Assembly (NCBI GenBank): GCA_051892875.1
Contig: JBJFGR010000140.1
Coordinates: 39,230 to 103,229, forward strand
Direction: 5' to 3'
DNA from: JBJFGR01 sp051892875
GTDB lineage: Bacteria > Pseudomonadota > Gammaproteobacteria > Enterobacterales > Succinivibrionaceae
DNA: 64,000 nucleotides
Positions 45,764 through 54,497 of the stretch are shown here, in pieces. The notes below the pieces were generated by a model. It had not been told where the DNA came from and did not search any database. It saw nothing but the letters and a program-made list of their open reading frames with translations. Each line of letters opens with the position of its first letter. Position 1 is the stretch's first letter. A program made the translations under genes and the position numbers.

Positions 45764-45792
45764 TTGATAACGTTTTCCTAAAATAATATGAT
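45764..45792 (+). promoter_or_regulatory. Candidate hslR-hslO promoter
   Basis: The plus strand reads TTGATA, 17 nt, TATGAT, a good sigma-70 match. It would start transcription only about 6 nt before the hslR GTG, leaving almost no leader. No CCCAT-type sigma-32 -10 element was seen. Confidence 0.35.
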
Positions 45793-45804
45793 AGGTGTCA
45801 TAAA

Positions 45805-46194
45805 GTGGATATTAGATTAGATAAATGGCTATGGGCAGCAAGATTTTACAAGACCAGAACTTTAGCTAGAAATATGATACAAGGTGGAAAAGTACATTAT
45901 AATAATAAGAGAGTTAAGCCCTCCAAAACTGTAGAAATAGGGGCTCATATAGAATTATGGCAAGGATTCAATAAAATAGAAGTAATTGTGAAAGATATCA
46001 CAGAAAACAGACAAAAATATGAAATTGCTAAAAATTTATATCAAGAAACAGAAAGTAGTATAAAAAAGAAAGAATTATTAAAAAATAATTTGCAATTAAA
46101 TAATAAGTTACTAGTACATAATATTCAAAAGCCAAATAAAAAACAACGACGAGAAATTTTAAAGTTAAAAAACAATGACATTATTTTCAATTAA
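45805..46194 (+). CDS. hslR: Heat shock protein 15, ribosome-associated
   Basis: The 129-aa S4-domain protein rescues blocked 50S subunits carrying nascent chains. The start is GTG (read as MDIRLDKWLWAARF); the WLWAARFYKTR segment and GGKVHYNNKRVKPSK are typical of Hsp15. The C-terminus is basic. It is followed by hslO, as in E. coli and Vibrio. Confidence 0.92.
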   Translation: MDIRLDKWLWAARFYKTRTLARNMIQGGKVHYNNKRVKPSKTVEIGAHIELWQGFNKIEVIVKDITENRQKYEIAKNLYQETESSIKKKELLKNNLQLNNKLLVHNIQKPNKKQRREILKLKNNDIIFN

Positions 46195-46214
46195 CGAATC
46201 ATGGTACACAAATT

Positions 46215-47114
46215 ATGAATAATTTATTTAATGATCAAACAGTATCATCTACTTTTGATTCTATACAACGGTTTATATTCAATGAAATGGATTTAAGGGG
46301 GGAAATAGTTCAACTCCACAAATCTTATAAAAGTTTATTAGAAAATCATAATTACCCACTTTGCATTCAAAAATTATTAGGTGATATGCAAACAACTATC
46401 TCATTAATAACAGCTATCACTAAATTTGAAGGTGAAATAATGTTACAAATTCGCGGAGGTAATACAAAACTAAATTATATTCTTGTCAACAGTAATGATA
46501 AACAAGAAACAAGGGGATTAGCTTCATATGAAAGCGATATAGATGAAGAAATTTCTTTTAAGGAATTAGTAGGTCCTTCATCAATAATGACGATCACTAT
46601 ATTCCCTAAATATGGAAAACAATATCAAGGTATTATTTATTTGGAAAAAGACTCTTTCAAGGAATGTATAGAAGAATATTTTTATCAATCTATGCAAATT
46701 GATACAAAAATTTGGTTATACACCTCCGCTGAAAAATTTATGACTGCTGGTATTTTAATACAAACATTACCAACAAAAGACTCTACTAAACAAAAAAATG
46801 ATCTAGAACATATCTCTATACTTACTAATAGTTTAACAGAAGCTGAAATCTTTACCTATTCTTCTGAAAACATTCTTTACAGATTATATAACCAAGAATC
46901 TGTTAATGTATTTCCTAATAAGCCAATAGTATTTAAATGTACTTGTTCTCATGATTACTTTAAAACAAAACTTTCATATTTAAATCCAAATGAATTGTCT
47001 CAATTACTTATGAAAGATGGTAAGATTACTTGCGAGTGTCATTGTTGTAAAAAATCTTATACTTTTGATGAAGATGATATTTTAGAAATTATAAAAGAAT
47101 CTAAAAAACATTAA
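46215..47114 (+). CDS. hslO: Hsp33 redox-regulated chaperone
   Basis: The 299-aa holdase is activated by oxidation. The C-terminal zinc switch has CxC (CTC near 243-245) and CxxC (within CECHCC near 276-281), and there is an extra cysteine next to the second pair. The N-terminal half has LGDMQTTISLITAITKFEGE, matching the family. Terminators follow at 47121-47216. Confidence 0.93.
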   Translation: MNNLFNDQTVSSTFDSIQRFIFNEMDLRGEIVQLHKSYKSLLENHNYPLCIQKLLGDMQTTISLITAITKFEGEIMLQIRGGNTKLNYILVNSNDKQETRGLASYESDIDEEISFKELVGPSSIMTITIFPKYGKQYQGIIYLEKDSFKECIEEYFYQSMQIDTKIWLYTSAEKFMTAGILIQTLPTKDSTKQKNDLEHISILTNSLTEAEIFTYSSENILYRLYNQESVNVFPNKPIVFKCTCSHDYFKTKLSYLNPNELSQLLMKDGKITCECHCCKKSYTFDEDDILEIIKESKKH

Positions 47115-47120
47115 TATTTT

Positions 47121-47154
47121 TTTAGTGCTATCTAGTTTGGTCTTTAGCACTAAA
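47121..47154 (+). other. Stem-loop after hslO
   Basis: Perfect 10-bp arms (TTTAGTGCTA at 47121-47130, TAGCACTAAA at 47145-47154) with a 14-nt loop, 7 nt after the hslO stop. No T-run follows, so it may protect the 3' end rather than terminate. Confidence 0.6.
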
Positions 47155-47174
47155 ATTATTCGACATAGGGAAAC

Positions 47175-47216
47175 ACAAAAAAAGTTGCTATCAATTGATA
47201 GCAACTTTATTTTTTA
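47175..47216. terminator. Bidirectional terminator between hslO and amtB
   Basis: A perfect 28-bp palindrome (47181-47208) is flanked by A-run on the left and T-run on the right, so it reads as a terminator for the converging hslO and amtB transcripts. Confidence 0.92.
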
Positions 47217-47231
47217 CTATATCATATAATC

Positions 47232-48716
47232 TTAATAAAGGTTATACGCTCTTTCGCCATGACTTGTTAAATCTAGACCTTCACGTTCTTGATCTGCAGG
47301 AACTCTTACACCAAATAACTTATCTGCTAAGAAATATGCTATTACTGACACAACAAGACACCATACCACAGAAATCACCACAGAAACCAATTGGCCTGTA
47401 AATTGCCCTGCAATAGTTTCCCAACCTTCTTTGAAACCTGTGCCACCTAAAGATGGAGCACAAAAAACACCTGTTAACAACGCACCAATAATACCACCAA
47501 CACCATGAACACCAAATACGTCTAGTGCATCATCAACACGTAGTAATTTCTTTAATCCGTGAATACCCCATAAGCAAATACAACCAGCTACAAGACCTAT
47601 TATTAAAGCTCCGCCGATGCCTACAAATGCACACGCTGGAGTTATTGCAACTAGGCCTGCTACAGCACCAGAACACGCACCTAATAATGATGGCTTACCT
47701 AATAATATCCATTCAGCAAATAGCCAAGATAAAGCAGCTACCGCAGGTGCAACACATGTATTTGCAAATGCTAGTGCAGCAACGCCATCTGCTGATAATT
47801 CGGAACCAGCATTAAAACCAAACCAACCTACCCATAATAAGCTTGCCCCTATCATAGTCATAACCAAACTATGAGGTGCCATTAATTCCTTACCATAGCC
47901 TATTCGCTTACCTACAAAGAAAGCTCCAACTAAAGCACAGATTGCAGCATTAATATGTACTACTGTACCACCAGCGAAGTCATATGCATGCCACGCTGAA
48001 TCAATATATCCACCACCCCATACCATGTGACATAGTGGTAAATAAGAAAATGTGAACCAAAATACAATTACAAACAACAAAGCACTGAACTTTATACGTT
48101 CTGCAAAAGAACCTAATATAAGACAAGCTGTTATACCTGCAAAAGCACCTTGAAATGAGAAGAATGTTAAATCAGATAAACTACCGTTTACTGAGTCAGG
48201 TGTAACACCTAACATTAAAAACTTATCAAAATTACCAATAATATTATTTATAAAATCACTTGCATTTGTTCCAAAAGCTAAAGAATAACCATAAATAGCC
48301 CAAAGAACATACATTAGTGAAAAACACACTATCGTTTGAGCTAAAACTGACAACATATTCTTAGCTCTTACTAAACCGCCGTAAAATAATGCTATTCCAG
48401 GAACAGACATTAAAATAACTAACGCTGTACAGATCATAATAAATCCATTGTCAGCTACACTAATTGCTGGTTGTTCTTCAGAGCTTGGTAATGTTGCTGA
48501 TTCATCAGCAATGTTCAACTTTTCAGGACTACCACTAATTGTTTCAATTTCAACACTGTCTTTCAAATCACTGTTTAGAGATTCTTCAGATTCAGTATTT
48601 ACAATTGTAGCAACTTCCTTATCAGATGTAGATATTGTTTCTACATCACCTCCTAGCGACGCTGCAGATACACATAGTGAAAATGTAAATGCGACTAATG
48701 CAATTAAAAATCTCAT
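47232..48716 (-). CDS. amtB: Ammonium transporter AmtB with long acidic N-terminal extension
   Basis: The 494-aa protein has a signal peptide (about 1-19) and then a roughly 68-residue Ser/Glu/Asp-rich stretch (20-87). Eleven Amt helices follow, beginning near residue 90 (FIMICTALVILMSVPGIALF). GGTVVHINAA and GVHGVGGIIGALL carry the pore histidines. The C-terminal REGLDLTSHGERAY is the conserved PII-binding tail. The start at 48716 has GGAG six bases upstream; the longer frame from 48728 overlaps it. It has its own sigma-54 promoter; no glnK lies next to it. Confidence 0.93.
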   Translation of the reverse strand: MRFLIALVAFTFSLCVSAASLGGDVETISTSDKEVATIVNTESEESLNSDLKDSVEIETISGSPEKLNIADESATLPSSEEQPAISVADNGFIMICTALVILMSVPGIALFYGGLVRAKNMLSVLAQTIVCFSLMYVLWAIYGYSLAFGTNASDFINNIIGNFDKFLMLGVTPDSVNGSLSDLTFFSFQGAFAGITACLILGSFAERIKFSALLFVIVFWFTFSYLPLCHMVWGGGYIDSAWHAYDFAGGTVVHINAAICALVGAFFVGKRIGYGKELMAPHSLVMTMIGASLLWVGWFGFNAGSELSADGVAALAFANTCVAPAVAALSWLFAEWILLGKPSLLGACSGAVAGLVAITPACAFVGIGGALIIGLVAGCICLWGIHGLKKLLRVDDALDVFGVHGVGGIIGALLTGVFCAPSLGGTGFKEGWETIAGQFTGQLVSVVISVVWCLVVSVIAYFLADKLFGVRVPADQEREGLDLTSHGERAYNLY

Positions 48717-48754
48717 ACATTTCTCCATAAAAATATTGTATTATAGATAGGTAA

Positions 48755-48771
48755 TGCAACAACTTTGCCAA
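48755..48771 (-). promoter_or_regulatory. Sigma-54 promoter of amtB
   Basis: The minus strand reads TTGGCAAAGTTGTTGCA. GG and GC are separated by exactly 10 nt, and both -24 (TTGGCA) and -12 (TTGC) elements match the RpoN consensus. Transcription would start near 48744. Confidence 0.82.
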
Positions 48772-48863
48772 CGCAGGAAAATATATTAAAATATATAAAT
48801 AAAGACTATTCACCTCTTTTTCGTCCTTTTTTTAATAGTTAACCGAACCCATTATGATCAAAC

Positions 48864-48880
48864 TGCACCATAATGGTTCA
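48864..48880. promoter_or_regulatory. NtrC (GlnG) binding site
   Basis: TGCACCATAATGGTTCA matches the NtrC consensus TGCACCA-N3-TGGTGCA at 13 of 14 fixed positions. It lies about 130 bp upstream of the predicted amtB start, a typical enhancer distance. A much weaker related sequence lies two helical turns away (48844-48860, centre spacing 20 bp). Confidence 0.78.
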
Positions 48881-48893
48881 ACAAGGTATTAAT

Positions 48894-49673
48894 ATGAAAT
48901 TATATTATGAAGAATTTGGAATTACTAACAGCACGCATATAGTCTTTATTCATGGTTGGGGATTATGCTCAAAAGCATTTTTTCCAATTGTTGAACAATT
49001 ATCGCAGGATTATCATGTCATTCTGCTTGATTTACCTGGTTACGGACTTAATAATAATATTCCGTCAAATAGGTGTAACGGCGTACTAAACGCTATTGAA
49101 GATACTATTCCTAAGAACAGCATCCTATTAGGATGGTCATTAGGTGGAACATATGCAATTAAGTATACAATTACTCATCCAACTTCAATAAAAGGTTTAA
49201 TTACTATAGCAAGTTCTCCAAAATTCACTTCAGATAATGATTCTCATTGGGATGGAACCTCAGATGACCTTCTCACAAAATTTATTGGCATGTTAAAAAT
49301 TTCAAATTGCCAAGCGGTAATAAACAAATTTTTATCTCTACAAGCAATGGGATCTCCAACACTAAAACAAGATATAAAAAAATTAAAGCACTTATTAGAT
49401 TCTGTACCAACACCATCTTTCTATGAACTTTTGTCTGGATTAAAGACCTTGCAAGATGAGGATTTAAGAAATTATATTTCTAGAATAGAATGTCCATCAT
49501 TGCACATTTATGGCAAAAAAGACAGCTTAGTTCCCGTTCCAAAATCAAATTATTGGAACAATGCAAAATATCCTTCGATATATGTTTGTGAAAATAGCTC
49601 TCATGCACCTTTTATATCGGAGCCAAATAAAGTAGTGTCTTCTATATTAACTTTTTTAAAAAATAACTACTGA
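48894..49673 (+). CDS. bioH: Pimeloyl-ACP methyl ester carboxylesterase
   Basis: The 259-aa alpha/beta hydrolase has HGWGLCSKAF near 20-29, the nucleophile elbow GWSLGG with S82, a late Asp in YGKKDSLVP and His in SSHAPF. GWSLGG plus the overall length match BioH, which releases pimeloyl-ACP for biotin synthesis. The ATG at 48894 has AAGG seven bases upstream; an earlier in-frame ATG lies inside the NtrC site. It ends 3 nt before the convergent greB stop. Other bio genes are absent here. Confidence 0.87.
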   Translation: MKLYYEEFGITNSTHIVFIHGWGLCSKAFFPIVEQLSQDYHVILLDLPGYGLNNNIPSNRCNGVLNAIEDTIPKNSILLGWSLGGTYAIKYTITHPTSIKGLITIASSPKFTSDNDSHWDGTSDDLLTKFIGMLKISNCQAVINKFLSLQAMGSPTLKQDIKKLKHLLDSVPTPSFYELLSGLKTLQDEDLRNYISRIECPSLHIYGKKDSLVPVPKSNYWNNAKYPSIYVCENSSHAPFISEPNKVVSSILTFLKNNY

Positions 49674-49676
49674 GGA

Positions 49677-50291
49677 CTATTTATCAATTAATGTAGCAAG
49701 ATAATCCTTTTTTATTCTTGCTATTTCTTCATCACTCAGTATTTTGTATTCTCTAGTCTGAGTTTTTTCTGAAAAAATAAATTGGGGTTCATCTATTTGA
49801 CCGAACCATTTTGGAATTTCATATGATATCTTATTAACATACCAAGATATCAATCCTTTAGGTGTTTTTACGATAGCTTCATCATCAATAGTTAAATTAA
49901 TTAAAGCTTTTGCCATTGGTGATTCAAATGATATAAAACCTTTTCTATTATATGTTTCATTGCTATTTACTATACGAACATGTTTAATTATGCCATCATC
50001 ATTTTCAATTTCAACAAAAGCACCAAATAGTATTATATTTTTAGTTATACCCTCTTTGCTTCGATCTAATACTTGCGCAAAATCCAAAATATCCGATATA
50101 AATTTCACTCTTCTGTCAATTTGTCGCAATAATTGTTTATTATACTGATAATCAGCATTCTCACTTCTATCACCAAGTGACGCAGCCCAAGCAAGTTTTT
50201 CAACTACTTTTGGCCTTAAATCATACCAAATATAATTAAATTCTTTTTTTATTAATAAAATACCATCCTTTGTATAATAGGAACATCCCAT
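49677..50291 (-). CDS. greB: Transcript cleavage factor GreB with C-terminal extension
   Basis: The 204-aa protein has an N-terminal coiled coil with SLGDRSENADYQYN at the tip (acidic D41 and E44, which place Mg2+ in the polymerase active site) and an FKBP-like C-terminal domain to about residue 161. Some 43 extra residues (162-204), rich in Lys, Glu and Ile, exceed the usual GreB length of about 158. It rescues backtracked RNA polymerase. Confidence 0.88.
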   Translation of the reverse strand: MGCSYYTKDGILLIKKEFNYIWYDLRPKVVEKLAWAASLGDRSENADYQYNKQLLRQIDRRVKFISDILDFAQVLDRSKEGITKNIILFGAFVEIENDDGIIKHVRIVNSNETYNRKGFISFESPMAKALINLTIDDEAIVKTPKGLISWYVNKISYEIPKWFGQIDEPQFIFSEKTQTREYKILSDEEIARIKKDYLATLIDK

Positions 50292-50435
50292 TTTAAATAA
50301 CCTCTAAGAATTTTGATTAATATATGAATATACAAAAATCATAAAGCAAAATTTGTAATTAAAATTTAGGTTGCTTTTAACAACTTATATTTTAAAAATT
50401 ATTCCATAAACTATAAATTATCTTGCTTAGCACAT

Positions 50436-50463
50436 AAAAAAACCATGCATAGCATGGTTTTTT
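50436..50463. terminator. Terminator of pckA
   Basis: Perfect 12-bp arms (50437-50448 and 50452-50463, core CCATGC/GCATGG) with a three-base loop and A/T runs on both sides, 18 nt after the pckA stop. The rest of 50292-50481 shows no gene. Confidence 0.9.
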
Positions 50464-50481
50464 CTCTAAATAATTAAATTA

Positions 50482-52089
50482 TTAGTTTAACTTTGGACCA
50501 GAAGCTACAAGAGCCTTACCATGATCATTACCTGTAAACTTAGCAAAATTCTTAATGAAACGACCTGCTAAATCTGCAGCTCTCTTATCCCATTCAGCTT
50601 TGTCAGCATATGTGTCACGTGGATCAAGAATCTTAGGATCAACACCTGGCAATTCAGTAGGAACAACAAAGTCAAATACAGGAATAGTCTTTGTTGGAGC
50701 TGTATCAATTGAGCTATCCAAAATAGCATCAATAATACCACGAGTATCCTTTATAGAAATACGCTTACCAGTACCATTCCATCCAGTATTTACTAAGTAT
50801 GCCTTAGCTCCATTAGCTTCCATTTTCTTAACTAATTCTTCACCATACTTTGTTGGATGAAGCGATAAGAATGCTGCACCGAAACATGCAGAGAATGTTG
50901 GTGTAGGTTCAGTAATACCACGTTCAGTACCTGCTAATTTAGCAGTAAAGCCTGATAAGAAATAGTATTGAGTTTGACCAGGATTTAAAATTGAAACTGG
51001 TGGTAAAACACCGAAAGCGTCAGCTGATAAGAATATTACCTTCTTTGCTGCAGGTGCTTTAGAAACAGGTTTAACAATATTGTTAATATGGTAAATTGGA
51101 TAAGAAACACGAGTATTTTCAGTTACTGACTTATCAGCAAAATCAATCTTGCCATTTGCATCTACTGTTACGTTTTCTAACAATGCATTTCTCTTAATAG
51201 CATTCCAAATATCTGGTTCATTTTCCTTTGATAAGTTGATTACCTTTGCATAACAACCACCTTCAAAGTTGAATACACCATCATCATCCCAACCATGTTC
51301 ATCATCACCAATTAATTCACGCTTTGGATCTGTTGATAATGTAGTCTTACCAGTACCAGACAAACCGAAGAATATAGCTGTTTCGCCATTCTTATTTGTG
51401 TTAGCAGAACAGTGCATTGAAGCCATGCCACGAAGAGGTAGTAAGTAGTTCATGTAAGAGAACATACCCTTCTTCATTTCACCACCGTACCAAGTATTAA
51501 GAATTACTTGAACTTTTTCTGTTAAGTTGAACACTACAGCTGTTTCTGAATTTAAGCCTAATTCTTTGTAATTTTCAACCTTAGCCTTTGAAGCGTTTAT
51601 TACTACGAAATCAGGTTCACCAAAGTTAGCTAATTCTTCTGCTGTTGGTCTGATAAACATGTTAGTAACAAAGTGTGCTTGCCAAGCTACTTCCATAATG
51701 AAACGAATCTTTAAGCGAGAATTTTCATTAGCGCCACAGAAAGCATCAACAACATAAAGTTTCTTATTTGATAATTCTTTTTGTGCGATCTTCTTTAATT
51801 CAGCCCAACTTTCTTGTGATAACGGCTTATTATCGTTCTTATAAGCATCTGAAGTCCACCAAATTGTATCTCTAGTGGTATCATCTAATACGAAAAACTT
51901 ATCTTTTGGAGAACGGCCTGTAAACACACCAGTCATTACGTTAACCGCACCCATTTCAGTTTCCTGGCCCTTTTCATAACCTTGTAGAGAAGGGTTTGTT
52001 TCGTCAGCAAATAATTGTTCATAAGAAGGATTATAAACAACTTCAGTAGTACCGGTAATTCCGTACTTTTCTAAATCAACGTTTGCCAT
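50482..52089 (-). CDS. pckA: Phosphoenolpyruvate carboxykinase (ATP)
   Basis: The 535-aa enzyme interconverts oxaloacetate and PEP. The kinase-1a P-loop is FGLSGTGKTTLS, with metal-binding GDDEHGWDDDGVFNFEGGCYAKV and the substrate segment GRSPKDKF. In succinate-forming anaerobes this enzyme fixes CO2 onto PEP. GGAG lies near the ATG. The gene order hslR-hslO-...-pckA is a gammaproteobacterial feature. Confidence 0.96.
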   Translation of the reverse strand: MANVDLEKYGITGTTEVVYNPSYEQLFADETNPSLQGYEKGQETEMGAVNVMTGVFTGRSPKDKFFVLDDTTRDTIWWTSDAYKNDNKPLSQESWAELKKIAQKELSNKKLYVVDAFCGANENSRLKIRFIMEVAWQAHFVTNMFIRPTAEELANFGEPDFVVINASKAKVENYKELGLNSETAVVFNLTEKVQVILNTWYGGEMKKGMFSYMNYLLPLRGMASMHCSANTNKNGETAIFFGLSGTGKTTLSTDPKRELIGDDEHGWDDDGVFNFEGGCYAKVINLSKENEPDIWNAIKRNALLENVTVDANGKIDFADKSVTENTRVSYPIYHINNIVKPVSKAPAAKKVIFLSADAFGVLPPVSILNPGQTQYYFLSGFTAKLAGTERGITEPTPTFSACFGAAFLSLHPTKYGEELVKKMEANGAKAYLVNTGWNGTGKRISIKDTRGIIDAILDSSIDTAPTKTIPVFDFVVPTELPGVDPKILDPRDTYADKAEWDKRAADLAGRFIKNFAKFTGNDHGKALVASGPKLN

Positions 52090-52133
52090 TATTCTTTAAC
52101 TCCAATAAGTATAATCTAAAACAGATAGTATGA

Positions 52134-52174
52134 TTTTAAGAGATCTTAAAAAATAAATCTATCATTAAATGATA
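52134..52174. promoter_or_regulatory. Two palindromes in the pckA-nfuA intergenic region
   Basis: TTTTAAGA-GA-TCTTAAAA (52134-52151) and TATCATT-A-AATGATA (52160-52174) lie about 45 and 70 bp upstream of the pckA ATG. They may be operators for an unidentified regulator. The rest of 52090-52305 is AT-rich with only weak promoter-like hexamers. Confidence 0.35.
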
Positions 52175-52305
52175 ATTTAACAAAAAAAATATTTTTATTG
52201 ATAATATTTTATCATTTGATTTTTTTATTTACATTATTTGTTAATATATGCAATATTAGAAATCGTGGATTATTGTAATATTCAAAAGTTAAAATGGAGT
52301 ACAAA

Positions 52306-52890
52306 GTGATTAAAATTTCAGATAAAGCTCAAGAATACTTTGTTCAATTATTAAAAACCCAAAAACCCGATACAAAAATTAGAGTTTTTGTATCTAACCC
52401 TGGGACCCCAGGTGTTGAATGTGGAATTTTATATTGTCCAAAGAATATGATTACCAATTCAGACGATATTTTTAAATACAATGGTTTTGAAGTTGCGATT
52501 GACAGAACTAGTCAAATATACCTTGTTGATTCAATAATAGACTATATTTTCGACAAAGATAATAAGGGGACATTAACTTTTAAAGCACCAAATTTAAAAA
52601 AGCAAAACGTTGATGATAATGCTTCACTTTTCGAAAAACTTGAAGCCTTTTTTAGAACAACCGTTAACCCATCATTAGCAGCTCATGGGGGCTTAGCTAA
52701 ACTCGAAAGTACAACAGATGATGGGATTGTTAAGGTAAGTTTCTCAGGAGGTTGTAAAGGTTGTAGTATGGTAAATATAACATTAAAAGATGGTATAGAA
52801 TCCAACTTAAAACAGGCATTTCCAGGATTAATAAAAGAAGTTATAGATGTAACTCAACATGAAGTAACTGAAAACACTTATCAAAAATAA
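52306..52890 (+). CDS. nfuA: Fe-S biogenesis protein NfuA
   Basis: The 194-aa Fe-S carrier has an N-terminal degenerate A-type domain (about 1-95, with C39 and C44 in CGILYC) and a C-terminal Nfu domain with GGCKGCSMV (C150, C153), which binds 4Fe-4S at a dimer interface. The start is GTG at 52306 (MIKISDKAQEYF), with GGAG upstream and alignment to E. coli NfuA. An ATG four codons earlier is in frame. Confidence 0.93.
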   Translation: MIKISDKAQEYFVQLLKTQKPDTKIRVFVSNPGTPGVECGILYCPKNMITNSDDIFKYNGFEVAIDRTSQIYLVDSIIDYIFDKDNKGTLTFKAPNLKKQNVDDNASLFEKLEAFFRTTVNPSLAAHGGLAKLESTTDDGIVKVSFSGGCKGCSMVNITLKDGIESNLKQAFPGLIKEVIDVTQHEVTENTYQK

Positions 52891-52895
52891 CATTC

Positions 52896-52926
52896 ATGTA
52901 TGCGAAATTATAATTATCGCATACAT
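52896..52926. terminator. Terminator between converging nfuA and gpsA
   Basis: Perfect 10-bp arms (ATGTATGCGA at 52896-52905, TCGCATACAT at 52917-52926) with an AT-rich loop, between the two stop codons. T content after the stem is modest on the plus strand. Confidence 0.65.
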
Positions 52927-53925
52927 TTATTCACATTTTTTTGTTCTTGATAGGAGAGAAGCTGTTGCGCTCTTCACAGACTTACCATTATATAGCACTT
53001 GATAAATTTCTTCGCAGATAGGCATTTCAACGTTAAATTTACTTGCTAAATAATGCACTTCTTCCGTATTGCTATAACCTTCTACAACTTGACCAATTTC
53101 TTTCATAGCCTCTTCAACACTGGCACCCTTTCCAAGAGCTAGTCCGAACCTTCTGTTTCGTGACTGATTATCGGTACATGTCAGAACTAAATCACCTAAA
53201 CCAGCCATCCCCATAAAGGTTTTTTCCATACCACCGAGGGCAACACCTAATCTTTGTAATTCTACTAACCCACGTGTTATTAATGCTGTTCGAGCATTAG
53301 CTCCGTAACCTAAACCATCGGATAATCCTGTTCCTATAGCAATCACATTTTTAACACAACCACCAATTTGCATACCAATAAGGTCGGGATTTTTATAAAC
53401 ACGAAGATTTTTAGTTGAATGAATTAATAGTGAAAACTCTTCCGTGAATACATCATCTGTTCCAGAAACAGATATCGCTGTCGGCAAACCTATTGCTAAC
53501 TCTTTAGCAAAAGTAGGCCCACTTATAGCTGCTAGAGGAATATTATCTCCTAGTATTTGTTTTGCTACATCACTAAGCAAACGACCCGTTTTTGGTTCCA
53601 ATCCTTTAGTGGCCCATGCAACTCTGTGTTCGCTTGTAATATATGGTGCTATAGATTCTAAAACAATTTTAAAAGACGCACTAGGGACAACAATCAAAAG
53701 CGTTTTAGTTGATTCTACTGCATATTTTATATCTGATGTTAAATCAACGGAATCTGGAAAAAAAACACCGGGTAAAAATAAGTTATTACACCTTTCGATT
53801 CTGAATCTTTCTATTTTTTTAGAATCCCTTCCCCATAATAAAACTTTATTATTATTCCGCGCTAATGAAATAGCTAGGGCCGTCCCATAAGAACCAGCCC
53901 CGAATACAGATATTGAGTATTCCAC
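52927..53925 (-). CDS. gpsA: Glycerol-3-phosphate dehydrogenase [NAD(P)+]
   Basis: The 332-aa enzyme makes sn-glycerol 3-phosphate for phospholipids. The Rossmann motif is VFGAGSYGTALA (about 8-19). AISGPTFAKELA, the catalytic lysine segment GGCVKNVIAIGTGL and GMAGLGDLVLTCTD are diagnostic. It follows secB as in E. coli. Confidence 0.95.
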   Translation of the reverse strand: MEYSISVFGAGSYGTALAISLARNNNKVLLWGRDSKKIERFRIERCNNLFLPGVFFPDSVDLTSDIKYAVESTKTLLIVVPSASFKIVLESIAPYITSEHRVAWATKGLEPKTGRLLSDVAKQILGDNIPLAAISGPTFAKELAIGLPTAISVSGTDDVFTEEFSLLIHSTKNLRVYKNPDLIGMQIGGCVKNVIAIGTGLSDGLGYGANARTALITRGLVELQRLGVALGGMEKTFMGMAGLGDLVLTCTDNQSRNRRFGLALGKGASVEEAMKEIGQVVEGYSNTEEVHYLASKFNVEMPICEEIYQVLYNGKSVKSATASLLSRTKKCE

Positions 53926-53980
53926 TCAAAAACCCCTTAGTTAATTATTAAATAAAGCTTACAACTTTAAATTGAGCAAC

Positions 53981-54463
53981 TTATTGTTCTGCTTTCTTTT
54001 GTGCCATTAACTGTTGCATTCTTTGAACAAACAACATATCAAAATTTATTGGAGCTAACAATAACTGAGGGAAAGTTGCTTTTGCCACTAATGAGGAAAT
54101 TGTTTCTCTTGCATAAGGGAACAAAATACTCGGTGCGTAAGCATTCAATGCGTGAGCCTGTTGTTGCTCTTCCATATTGTCTACATGAAATAAACCAGCT
54201 TGGTTTACTTCGCATAAATATGCAACCTTGTCACCTAATTTTGTTGTAACTGTTAATCTCAACACAACTTCATACACTTTATTTTCTTCATCACATACCT
54301 GATTCTTCACATCTAACTCAATACTAGTTTCAGGTTTCCATTCTTCCTTAAAAATTTGAGGAATATTAGGAGTTTCAAAAGACATATCCTTGGTGTAAAT
54401 TCTAATTATATCAAACTGTGACACTTGCTGCTGTTGCTGCTGTTGACTCTGTTCTTCAGCCAT
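53981..54463 (-). CDS. secB: Protein-export chaperone SecB
   Basis: The 160-aa tetrameric chaperone hands preproteins to SecA. FDIIRIYTKDMSFETPNIP and GLFHVDNM...ILFPYARETISSLVAKATFPQLLLAPINF are hallmarks. Seven consecutive glutamines (residues 7-13) precede the core, encoded by alternating CAA/CAG. It lies between a rhodanese-like gene and gpsA; grxC, found beside secB in E. coli, is missing. Confidence 0.95.
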   Translation of the reverse strand: MAEEQSQQQQQQQVSQFDIIRIYTKDMSFETPNIPQIFKEEWKPETSIELDVKNQVCDEENKVYEVVLRLTVTTKLGDKVAYLCEVNQAGLFHVDNMEEQQQAHALNAYAPSILFPYARETISSLVAKATFPQLLLAPINFDMLFVQRMQQLMAQKKAEQ

Positions 54464-54497
54464 TTATTATTACCCTAAAAACTATAATCTAAAAATT

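Noticed and set aside
47525..47874. Overlapping plus-strand frames inside amtB
   Set aside because: Shadows of the transporter helices; Gln/Leu/Thr-rich products with no family features.
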